Shown here piece by piece: positions 1 through 6,060 of a DNA stretch of 8,464 bases (within the stretch, counting starts at the first letter, position 1; each line of letters starts with the position of its first letter). The DNA is taken from assembly GCA_036475545.1 (NCBI GenBank), contig JAZGAE010000002.1, forward strand, positions 1 to 8,464, written 5' to 3'. The notes beneath the pieces are model-generated. The model did no database searches. It had not been told where the DNA came from and saw only the letters and a program-made list of their open reading frames with translations. Source of the DNA: JAZGAE01 sp036475545. Lineage in GTDB: Bacteria; Pseudomonadota; Alphaproteobacteria; DATDPM01. The position numbers were made by a program, and so were the translations under genes.

Positions 1-1
1 G

Positions 2-1252
2 CCGACCCCGACCAATATCATCCCGACCGACGGCGGCGAAGGCGGACCTGACGACGACACCATGTCCGGCGGCGACGACACCACGCCCGGCGGCGACGAC
101 ACCACGCCCGGCGGCAACGACACCACCCCCGGCGGCGACGACACCACCCCCGGCGGCAACGACACCACCCCCGGCGGCGACGACACCACCCCCGGCGGCG
201 ACGACACCACGGGCGGCGATACGGGCTCCATGGTCCTCGACGGCACGCTGATCACGAACACGACCGGCGGCGCCAGCAGGTTCGAGCAGTCGGTCATCCT
301 CACGGTTGTCGCGACCGACCCGCGGAATGCTTACGCCAAGCTGTTCGATCTGGACGACGGCGGGCAAGAGGGCAACGTGACCCGGGAGCTCGACTTCGTG
401 ATCGACAACGCCGGCAAGTTGTCAATAGCAGTCGAGGACGCGGCGAGCGTGCCCAAGGTCCTGGTCACCGACTTCGAGCTCGAAGGAGTCAGCATCCACG
501 GCAGCGGCATGACCAATCTCCAGCTCAGCAGCGACGCCGATCTGAACAACAATGAGTTCGCCTACACCTCGGAGATCGACGTGAGCGGCGGGACCGGCGT
601 GCTGGCGCAGGTGGAGACCGCCTCCACCGACGGGACCCGCACCGGCAATGGCGGTAACGCCTCGCCGGTCAACGACAACCTCAGCGATCCCGCTGGTGAC
701 ACGGTCAACTACCTATGGGGCGGCGGCGGCGACGACACGCTCGTGGGCGGCGCCGGACGCGACTTCCTCAACGGCGGCGACGGTGCCGACAGCGTTCTGG
801 GCGGCGGCGGCGACGATATCCTGGTGTACGATTCGCTCGATGTCGCCCTCGACGGCGGCGACGGCACCGACATCCTGCGCGTCGATATCGACCGCGGTTT
901 CGGGACGGATACCGGCGAGCTTTCCACCAACAGCGTCGACCTCACCGGCAACATCGCGATCGCCAATATCGAGGTCATCCTGCTCACCGACGATCAGGAC
1001 TCGTCCGCCGACGTCGGCACAAAGTTGACGCTTTCGGCCGAAGATGTCCTGGCGTTCACCGACGACGACAACGTGCTCTACGTCCTCGGCAACGAGGGAG
1101 ACTCGGTCGTCGCCGGCTCGGGGTGGACCCACGGCCCGGATCAGAACGTCAACGGGGCGCTGTTCGACGTCTACACCCACCCCGTCGTCGGGTTCGACAC
1201 CGTGACCCTCATGATCGACGCCGACATAAACCAGTTCGCCATCGCGGCCTGA
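2..1252 (+). CDS. Large type I-secreted RTX/adhesin-like calcium-binding protein, C-terminal part (5' end outside window)
   Basis: The C-terminal 416 residues of a probably much larger secreted protein. The frame is open from nucleotide 2, and the first in-window ATG (62) lies inside a degenerate copy of the repeat, so it is not the real start. Order of parts: tandem DDTTPGG linker (53-211); a unique Asp-rich domain (about 230-700) that I cannot assign; a short block of glycine/aspartate nonapeptides of the GGxGxDxLx type (719-880), which in RTX proteins bind calcium as a parallel beta-roll; and a C-terminal region with IEVILLTDD, then LTLSAEDVLAFTDDDN, then GDSVVAGSGWT, then FDVYTHPVVG. That succession is typical of the C-termini of large T1SS-exported, cadherin- or LapA-like adhesins and would carry the uncleaved secretion signal. 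No cysteine is visible, common in RTX proteins. The expected T1SS ABC transporter, membrane fusion protein and outer-membrane channel are not in this window. The family call is firm; exact role (adhesion or biofilm) is inference. Confidence 0.85.
   Translation, partial: PTPTNIIPTDGGEGGPDDDTMSGGDDTTPGGDDTTPGGNDTTPGGDDTTPGGNDTTPGGDDTTPGGDDTTGGDTGSMVLDGTLITNTTGGASRFEQSVILTVVATDPRNAYAKLFDLDDGGQEGNVTRELDFVIDNAGKLSIAVEDAASVPKVLVTDFELEGVSIHGSGMTNLQLSSDADLNNNEFAYTSEIDVSGGTGVLAQVETASTDGTRTGNGGNASPVNDNLSDPAGDTVNYLWGGGGDDTLVGGAGRDFLNGGDGADSVLGGGGDDILVYDSLDVALDGGDGTDILRVDIDRGFGTDTGELSTNSVDLTGNIAIANIEVILLTDDQDSSADVGTKLTLSAEDVLAFTDDDNVLYVLGNEGDSVVAGSGWTHGPDQNVNGALFDVYTHPVVGFDTVTLMIDADINQFAIAA
53..211 (+). 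repeat. In-frame 21-bp tandem repeat encoding DDTTPGG / NDTTPGG
   Basis: A degenerate first unit (DDTMSGG, 53-73) is followed by six intact seven-residue units at 74-199, then a truncated DDTT at 200-211 leading into GGDTGS. The first position is D, D, N, D, N, D, D across the six full units and the last partial one, caused by GAC/AAC changes. The DNA units are nearly identical and differ mainly in the third base of the second threonine codon (ACG or ACC) and in GAC/AAC. The near-identity suggests recent slippage expansion and likely length variation between strains. The peptide is probably an extended, flexible, acidic linker between folded domains of the secreted protein. Confidence 0.95.
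719..880 (+). repeat. RTX-type nonapeptide block (six nine-residue units)
   Basis: Read in the adhesin frame, six consecutive nine-residue units fall in phase: GGGGDDTLV, GGAGRDFLN, GGDGADSVL, GGGGDDILV, a degenerate YDSLDVALD, and GGDGTDILR. This matches the hemolysin-type calcium-binding repeat consensus GGxGxDxLx, in which the first six residues of each unit bind calcium and the hydrophobic residues pack in a beta-roll. Six units is a short block, roughly one small beta-roll domain. It lies just before the C-terminal secretion region, the usual position. Confidence 0.9.
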
Positions 1253-1266
1253 CATACCGAGGCCGC

Positions 1267-1300
1267 GGCGCCGGCGGGCTAGCTGCCCGGCTCCGGCGCC
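1267..1300. other. GC-rich hairpin at the convergent gene junction (possible weak terminator)
   Basis: An 8-bp perfect outer stem (GGCGCCGG at 1267-1274 with CCGGCGCC at 1293-1300) continues into a 5-bp inner stem (CGGGC 1275-1279 with GCCCG 1285-1289), with a five-base loop and a three-base bulge at 1290-1292. It sits 14 bp after the adhesin stop and contains the last codons and TAG stop of the glycosyltransferase on the minus strand. Neither strand has a T-run after the stem, so it is not a classical intrinsic terminator. It could slow polymerase or stabilise the 3' ends of both convergent mRNAs. In DNA this GC-rich it may also be chance. Confidence 0.35.
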
Positions 1301-2988
1301 TCCGGCGACGCGGGGTAAGAGATGCTCACCAGCCCCGTCTTGGCCAGCCAGCCGATCGTTCGATGCAATTTCACCCTGTCATAGCCCTCGCTCGGCGCCA
1401 GGATATCGGCGACGTGCGAGGGCCCTCCCTCCGCTAGTCGCCGCAGCAACCCGCGCGTTTCCTCCAGGGGCGCGAGGAAGGCGGCGGCGAAGTCGTTCAT
1501 GGGCTGGGAGCGGATCCGTTCGAGATGCGCCTCGTCCGCGCCGTCGGCGATGGCGACCAACGTGTCGTCCTCGATGACGGCCGTCGGGTAACCGGCGAAG
1601 ACGGAGAAGGGGTCGTCGCGAAGCGGGTGGGCCGGCGCCCCCGGCCGGCGCGGCGCGGCCTCGGCCTCCGCCTCCCGCCGCTCCGCCAACTCCTTCCACA
1701 GTTCCTGATAGGCGGCGACGACGACGCGCCAGTCGTACTCCTCCCGCGCCCGCTTGCGGCCGGCTTCGCCCATGCGGCGCCGCAAGGACTTGTTCTTCAC
1801 CAGCGCGGTGAGGGCGTCGGCGCAGGCCTTGACGTCGACGGCGACGCACTGGCTCGCGTTGCCGATGTAATGGTCGTAGTTGTCCAGCTCCATGAGGTGA
1901 CGGTAGGCGAAGCCTTCGCCCGTGCCCGGCGGCGGCATGGCGGTCGGGATGGCGAATCCGTCGATTCCGTCCCGAATGGTGTCGCGGTAGCCGTCCCAAT
2001 CGCTTACCACTATGGGCAACCCCGCCGCCATCGCCTCGGCCGGCGTCAGGCCGAAGGTCTCCTGCACGTTGTCGGAAAGGGAGCAGAAGATGTCGGCGGC
2101 GGTCCAGACGTTGGCGCGGACCTCCGGCTTCCGTCCGTCGAGGAAGACGGCGCGGACGCTGGGGCAATAGAGTTTCGCGCCTTCGATGAACGCGTTCTCG
2201 ATGGCCTTGTTGCCGAACCAGCCCGCCTGGATCAGATGGATGGGCTTGCCGGTCCTGCGCGCCGCCTCCTCCAGGCCCAGATACATCGGCAGCGGGTGCG
2301 CCTTGGCGTGGTAGCTGAGGCGGCCCATGAACAGCACCGCGATGTCCTTGTCGCCAATGCCCAGGCGTCCCCGCAGCTCGAGGCGGGTCTTCTTGCGCGC
2401 ACGGGAAGGCGCCATCTCGTCGCATTCGACGCCCAGGGGGATCACCGGGAGCTGCGCCGGGCAACGGGCCTCCCCCCCGAAGCGGTCGTTGAGATAAGCC
2501 GACCAATTGTCGAGGACGTGCGCGAACGTGGCCCTCACGACCGTGGACGTGCAAATCACGGCGTCCCAGGGCTGGATCGGCGCGATCAGCAAATCTCCGA
2601 TCGCGTTCATGACGCCGTGGGAGGCCGTGGTGTGGGTCACGCCGCAGATGCTGTAAGCCTTGGCGTCCCCGAAGCGCCGTTGCCACGCGAACTCGTTGAG
2701 GCCCGGCGCGGGCACGAACAAACACCCGGGGCGAGCGAGCTCGTGCCGGCGGCTGTAGGGGATGAAGGCGCAGGGCCGCTCGCGGCCTGTGAGCTCCACC
2801 ACCCGGCGCTTGAAATCCGCGAATTGCTTGTCCGTAGAGGTGTAGCAATAGAGGACGTCCGCATCCGAATAGCGCGCGTAGCCCCGAAGGAACCCTTCGC
2901 CGGCGGCGTGCCGGCCCATCAGCTTGGGGCGGGAGGTGTCGAAGGCGTCGCTGTGGTAGTAAAGCGCGGCGTTCATGGAGAAGCTCAT
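1279..2988 (-). CDS. GT4-type (GT-B fold) glycosyltransferase with C-terminal extension
   Basis: A 569-residue cytoplasmic sugar transferase without signal peptide or membrane helix. The C-terminal Rossmann domain has the retaining GT-B nucleotide-sugar motif: ETFGLTPAE (residues 310-318, the EX7E motif), then MAAGLPIVVSDWDGYRDTI. VLFMGRLSYHAKAHP (218-232) starts this domain, and ICGVTHTTASHGV (114-126) lies in the acceptor domain. The GT4-like part ends near residue 435. A charged Ala/Glu/Arg/Pro linker (about 434-455) then leads to about 115 extra residues beginning DPFSVFAGYPT; their end (about 523-556) looks like a small helical or winged-helix fold. Donor and acceptor are unknown. The start is the outer of two ATGs (2988; the other is at 2976); neither has a clear ribosome binding site. 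The gene converges on the adhesin (26 bp between stops) and diverges from the second glycosyltransferase, so it is probably monocistronic. A role in surface glycan assembly or protein glycosylation is inference from neighbours. Confidence 0.88.
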   Translation of the reverse strand: MSFSMNAALYYHSDAFDTSRPKLMGRHAAGEGFLRGYARYSDADVLYCYTSTDKQFADFKRRVVELTGRERPCAFIPYSRRHELARPGCLFVPAPGLNEFAWQRRFGDAKAYSICGVTHTTASHGVMNAIGDLLIAPIQPWDAVICTSTVVRATFAHVLDNWSAYLNDRFGGEARCPAQLPVIPLGVECDEMAPSRARKKTRLELRGRLGIGDKDIAVLFMGRLSYHAKAHPLPMYLGLEEAARRTGKPIHLIQAGWFGNKAIENAFIEGAKLYCPSVRAVFLDGRKPEVRANVWTAADIFCSLSDNVQETFGLTPAEAMAAGLPIVVSDWDGYRDTIRDGIDGFAIPTAMPPPGTGEGFAYRHLMELDNYDHYIGNASQCVAVDVKACADALTALVKNKSLRRRMGEAGRKRAREEYDWRVVVAAYQELWKELAERREAEAEAAPRRPGAPAHPLRDDPFSVFAGYPTAVIEDDTLVAIADGADEAHLERIRSQPMNDFAAAFLAPLEETRGLLRRLAEGGPSHVADILAPSEGYDRVKLHRTIGWLAKTGLVSISYPASPEAPEPGS

Positions 2989-3273
2989 GCGTTCAAGGCG
3001 GTGAATGCGAAACCAGTATTTCTACGAGGGGGAGCGGCCGTCAACGAATCATCAAGATTTGGCCAGAATACTGCCCCTTCCGGGTGCCTGGATTGGCGTT
3101 GTGGGCGGCTCGGCCCCGCGATAGGCTGTCTCCGGTCCTGGGTTGGGGGCGCGCGATAGCCACCCGGCGGGACCGCGGCGGGCTCTTCCCTCTCGCGGCA
3201 TCGATGTGAAGCGCGGCGCCGGCGCCGGCGCACCGGGCCGTCGCCGGATGATAGTTGCAAGGCGTGTCGAGCG
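2989..3273. other. Divergent intergenic region between the two glycosyltransferase genes
   Basis: These 285 bp separate the two divergent starts and must hold both promoters unless one lies inside a gene. The left part (about 3001-3062) is the most AT-rich stretch. On the minus strand it contains TTGACG (3039-3044), a good -35 match, but the -10 candidates are weak: AAATAC at the correct 17-bp spacing, or TAGAAA at only 14 bp. The right part is very GC-rich and includes a 16-bp palindrome at 3216-3231. On the plus strand GATAGT at 3250-3255 resembles a -10 box, but no matching -35 is seen and it would leave a leader of only about ten bases. I see no convincing gene here; the open frames crossing it are antisense or overlap shadows. 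Confidence 0.5.
3216..3231. repeat. 16-bp perfect palindrome GCGCCGGCGCCGGCGC
   Basis: The sequence equals its own reverse complement and is built from overlapping GGCGCC and GCCGGC units. It lies about 42 bp upstream of the second glycosyltransferase start. It could be an operator-like site or form a cruciform or hairpin. However, simple GC alternation in a GC-rich genome produces such strings by chance, so function is not established. Confidence 0.4.
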
Positions 3274-4524
3274 ATGAAGATCCTGTTCATGCATCAGAAC
3301 TTTCCGGGTCAGTTCAAGCATCTGGCGCGGCACTTCGCGGTCGATGCGGAGAACGAGGTGCTCTTCATCACCCGGCCGAAGGCGGTCGAGATCCCCGGCG
3401 TCACGAAACACGCCTACAAGCTCCACCGCAAGCCCCGGCGCGACATCCATCACTACGTCTCGCACCTAGAGAGCTCCGTGCTCTACGGGCAGGCGGCAGG
3501 AAGGATCATGCTGTCCCTCAAGAACAAGGGGTATGTTCCCGATGTCATCGTCGCCCATCCCGGCTGGGGGGAGTCCCTTTACACCAAGGACATATACCCC
3601 GACGTGCCGCTCCTGAACTACTGCGAGTTCTACTATCTCTCCAGCGGGTCGGACGTCGGGTTCGACCCGGAAATCGAGGTCACCGTCAACGACTTCTGCC
3701 GCATCCGGACCAAGAACGCCAACAACCTGCTGAGCCTCGAGGCCTGCGACGCGGGCCTGAGCCCGACCAAGTGGCAGCGCGACCAGTTCCCCCGCGAGTA
3801 CGCGTACAAGATCGCGCTCATACACGACGGCATCAACACCGACATCGCGAGCCCCGATCCCAAGGCCGCGCTCCAGCTCCCCAACGGCAAGACCGTGACC
3901 CGCAAGGACGAGGTCGTCACTTACATAGCCCGGAACCTAGAGCCGTATCGCGGCTTTCCGGTCTTCATGCGCGCGGCCGAAGAGATCTGCCGCCGCCGGC
4001 CCAACTGCCAGATCATCATCGTCGGCGGCGACGGCGTCAGCTACGGCAGGCGCCCGCCCAAGGGCCAGACCTATCGCTCCATAGCGCTCAACGAGGTCAC
4101 GATCGATCCCGAGCGAGTGCATTTCTTGGGCTGGCTCGCTTACGAAAGGTTTCTCAAAGTGGTCCAGGCCTCGTCCGTCCACGTTTACCTCACCTATCCC
4201 TTCGTCCTTTCCTGGTCCATGCTGGAGATGATGTCCGCGGAGGGCCTCGTCATCGCGTCGGCCACGCCCCCGGTCACCGAGATCATCGAGGAGGGAAAGA
4301 ACGGCCTGCTGTTTGATTTCTTTGACCACAAGGCCATCGCCGACCGCGTCGACGAGGTGCTCGATCACAAGACCCAGATGGCGCAGATCCGCAAGCGCGC
4401 CCGCAAGACCATCCTCGAGCGGTACGAGCTTTCCGCCTGCATGAAGAAACAGATCGAGCTGATCCAGGACCTGGCCAACGGCAACCGGCCGTCGCAGGAG
4501 AAGCCCGCCACGCCCCCGGCTTGA
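3274..4524 (+). CDS. GT4-type glycosyltransferase, family with HQNFPGQF N-terminus
   Basis: A 416-residue cytoplasmic GT-B glycosyltransferase of full length for its family. The N-terminus MKILFMHQNFPGQFKHL is the signature of a GT4 subgroup whose N-terminal domain is a separate Pfam family (I believe PF12000). The second domain carries VTYIARNLEPYRGFP (215-229), IIIVGGDG (247-254), VHFLGWL (282-288) and the nucleotide-sugar region YPFVLSWSMLEMM (308-320). In that last motif the first Glu of the classical EX7E is replaced by Phe310 and only Glu318 remains, a pattern I recall from this subgroup rather than a sign of decay. The ATG at 3274 fits the family start, but its ribosome binding site is weak (AAGG about 13 bases upstream). 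The gene contains four ATA and two CTA codons, rare for such GC-rich DNA. It diverges from the other glycosyltransferase and ends 6 bp from the convergent rfbD stop. It may add rhamnose from dTDP-rhamnose or another sugar; the substrate cannot be read from sequence. Confidence 0.9.
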   Translation: MKILFMHQNFPGQFKHLARHFAVDAENEVLFITRPKAVEIPGVTKHAYKLHRKPRRDIHHYVSHLESSVLYGQAAGRIMLSLKNKGYVPDVIVAHPGWGESLYTKDIYPDVPLLNYCEFYYLSSGSDVGFDPEIEVTVNDFCRIRTKNANNLLSLEACDAGLSPTKWQRDQFPREYAYKIALIHDGINTDIASPDPKAALQLPNGKTVTRKDEVVTYIARNLEPYRGFPVFMRAAEEICRRRPNCQIIIVGGDGVSYGRRPPKGQTYRSIALNEVTIDPERVHFLGWLAYERFLKVVQASSVHVYLTYPFVLSWSMLEMMSAEGLVIASATPPVTEIIEEGKNGLLFDFFDHKAIADRVDEVLDHKTQMAQIRKRARKTILERYELSACMKKQIELIQDLANGNRPSQEKPATPPA

Positions 4525-4530
4525 GCAGCG

Positions 4531-5478
4531 TCAGGCCGACCCTTCTCTCGATTCCAGGCACAGCCTGAGCTGGCTTTCCCAATCGGGCAGGCGGAAGCCG
4601 AAGGCCCGCGTGAGCCGGCCGTTGTCGAGGAGCGAGTAGGCGGGCCGGCGGGCGGGCCGCGGGAACTCCTCGCTGGAGACGGGCCTGACCTTGCCGACCT
4701 TGAGCCCTTCCGCGCCGGTGGCGCGCATCGCCGCCACGATCGCCTCGGCGAAGCCGTGCCAGCTCGTCACGCCGGCCGCGGACAGGTGATAAAGCCCGCC
4801 CAGTCCCGACAGGGGGTCGGCCGCCCCCGGCGCCCAGGCGCGCGCCAGCGCCAGCGCCGTCACCTCCGCCACCATGCGCGCCCAGGTGGGCGCGCCCACC
4901 TGATCGTCGACGATCTCGAGCTCTTGCCTCTCCCGCGCGAGGCGCTGGACGGTCAGCAGGAAGTTCCGCCCCCGCAGGCCGTAGACCCAACACGTCCGCA
5001 AGATCAGGTGGGGCGCTCCCGTCGCCTGGACGGCCTCCTCCCCTGCCAGCTTGGTGCGGCCATACGCGTTGACCGGCGCCGGCGTGTCGCTTTCAAGGTA
5101 CGGCCTGGGCGCCTCCTCAGGCAGCGGGCTGTCACCGCCGAACACGTAGTCGGTCGAGTATTGCACCAGCGGGACGCGCAGGCGCGCCGCCTCCTCCGCG
5201 AGCCATCCCGGGGCGGCGCCGTTCACGGCCATGGCCGCCTCCGGTTCCTGCTCCGCCTTGTCGACGGCCGTGTATGCGGCGGCGTTGACGATGAGGCCGG
5301 GTTTCGCTTCGCGGACGAAGTCCCGAAGGCCGTCCTCGTCGGCCAGGTCCAGCCGGTCGCGCCCCGGCGCCGTCACCGGCGCCAGCGGGGCGAGCGTGCG
5401 GCGAAGCTCCCACCCGATTTGCCCGCTCGCGCCGATGAGCAAGATCGGCCCCCGCTCGTGGCCGGCCCGCGGCGCCAT
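4531..5478 (-). CDS. rfbD: dTDP-4-dehydrorhamnose reductase (RmlD)
   Basis: Last enzyme of dTDP-L-rhamnose synthesis: it reduces dTDP-4-dehydro-L-rhamnose to dTDP-L-rhamnose with NAD(P)H, in the cytoplasm. It is a 315-residue extended short-chain dehydrogenase. Visible motifs: the cofactor-binding GASGQIG (16-22); VNAAAYTAVDKAE (64-76); STDYVF (108-113) with the catalytic Ser/Thr; YGRTK (139-143), the Tyr-x-x-x-Lys catalytic pair; DDQVGAPT (191-198); and the RPAYSLLDN substrate-site segment (278-286), all typical of RmlD. The N-terminus carries about nine residues more than usual before the first beta strand. The start lies three bases after the rfbC stop. The GGGGGG that encodes the end of rfbC also serves as a ribosome binding site, so the two are probably translationally coupled. 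It is the last gene of the operon and converges with the glycosyltransferase on the other strand. Confidence 0.96.
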   Translation of the reverse strand: MAPRAGHERGPILLIGASGQIGWELRRTLAPLAPVTAPGRDRLDLADEDGLRDFVREAKPGLIVNAAAYTAVDKAEQEPEAAMAVNGAAPGWLAEEAARLRVPLVQYSTDYVFGGDSPLPEEAPRPYLESDTPAPVNAYGRTKLAGEEAVQATGAPHLILRTCWVYGLRGRNFLLTVQRLARERQELEIVDDQVGAPTWARMVAEVTALALARAWAPGAADPLSGLGGLYHLSAAGVTSWHGFAEAIVAAMRATGAEGLKVGKVRPVSSEEFPRPARRPAYSLLDNGRLTRAFGFRLPDWESQLRLCLESREGSA

Positions 5479-5481
5479 CGC

Positions 5482-6042
5482 TCAGCCCCCCGGGTATCCG
5501 GGCAACCGGGCCGGATCTATGGCCCCGAGCGGAAGCGCGGCGGCGTCCTTGGGCGAGAGCTTGGGGCTCTCCACGGGCCAGTCGATGCCAATTTCGGGGT
5601 CGCTCCACAGCACCGTCACCTCAGCCGCCGGGTCGTACACGTCGGTGCACTTGTAGACCACCCGCGCCCTCGGGCTCACCACGCAGAAGCCATGGGCGAA
5701 CCCCTCGGGGATGTACATCTGGCGTCGGTTGTCGGAGGACAAGCTCACCCCGAACCATCTGCCGAAGGTAGGCGAGCCGGCGCGGACGTCCACCGCCACG
5801 TCGAAGATCTCGCCCTCGGACGCGAACACCAGCTTCGCCTGCGCCGAGGGGTTCTGGAAGTGCAGCCCGCGCAGCACGCCGGCCTGGGAAAACGAGAGGT
5901 TGTCCTGAACGAAGGGGCCTGGAATTCCGGCTTCGGCGTATCGCTCGGCGTGGAACGTCTCAAGGAAGTAGCCGCGGTCGTCCACGAAGACGTCGGGCTC
6001 GATCAGGAGTACGCCGGGCAAGTTGGTCTCGGTTACCTTCAT
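5482..6042 (-). CDS. rfbC: dTDP-4-dehydrorhamnose 3,5-epimerase (RmlC)
   Basis: Third step of the rhamnose pathway: double epimerisation at C3 and C5 of dTDP-4-dehydro-6-deoxy-D-glucose, giving dTDP-4-dehydro-L-rhamnose. It is a 186-residue cupin-fold protein of normal length, usually dimeric. Conserved elements: DDRGYFLETF (21-30); FVQDNLSFSQAGVLRGLHFQ (44-63), with His61 the expected catalytic base; Lys70; QMYIPEGFAHGF (108-119); VVYKCTDVYDP (128-138), with Tyr130 the expected general acid; and LSPKD (162-166), whose Asp is the likely partner of the His. Role assignment to these residues comes from characterised RmlC enzymes. The start is 18 bases after the rfbA stop, with only a weak GAAG ribosome binding site, which suggests dependence on translation of the upstream gene. 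Confidence 0.96.
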   Translation of the reverse strand: MKVTETNLPGVLLIEPDVFVDDRGYFLETFHAERYAEAGIPGPFVQDNLSFSQAGVLRGLHFQNPSAQAKLVFASEGEIFDVAVDVRAGSPTFGRWFGVSLSSDNRRQMYIPEGFAHGFCVVSPRARVVYKCTDVYDPAAEVTVLWSDPEIGIDWPVESPKLSPKDAAALPLGAIDPARLPGYPGG

Positions 6043-6060
6043 GGCGCGACTTCGCGGCGC

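Noticed and set aside
53..211. CRISPR-like or regulatory DNA repeat array
   Set aside because: The repeat is a perfect multiple of three, in frame, without spacers, and makes a sensible peptide linker inside a secreted protein.
713..1255. Minus-strand open frame (180 codons) antisense to the RTX part of the adhesin
   Set aside because: Val/Asp/Gly-rich mirror of the Gly/Asp repeats; no start signals or domains of its own.
1525..3159. Plus-strand open frame (544 codons) antisense to the first glycosyltransferase
   Set aside because: Low-complexity Arg/Ala/Gly/Val composition and no recognisable domain, while the minus-strand frame carries clear GT4 motifs.
3117..3161. Weak inverted repeat GGCTGTC / GATAGCC and the direct repeat CGCGATAG
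   Set aside because: Seven base pairs including a G-T pair with a 24-base loop, and an eight-base direct repeat, are expected by chance.
3255..4316. Overlapping plus-strand frame (353 codons) within the second glycosyltransferase
   Set aside because: Arg/Pro/His-rich frame-shifted reading of a gene whose true frame has the full HQNFPGQF-type glycosyltransferase sequence.
4524..4531. Intrinsic terminator between the convergent second glycosyltransferase and rfbD
   Set aside because: Only six bases separate the stops, and I found no stem followed by a T-run on either strand around them.
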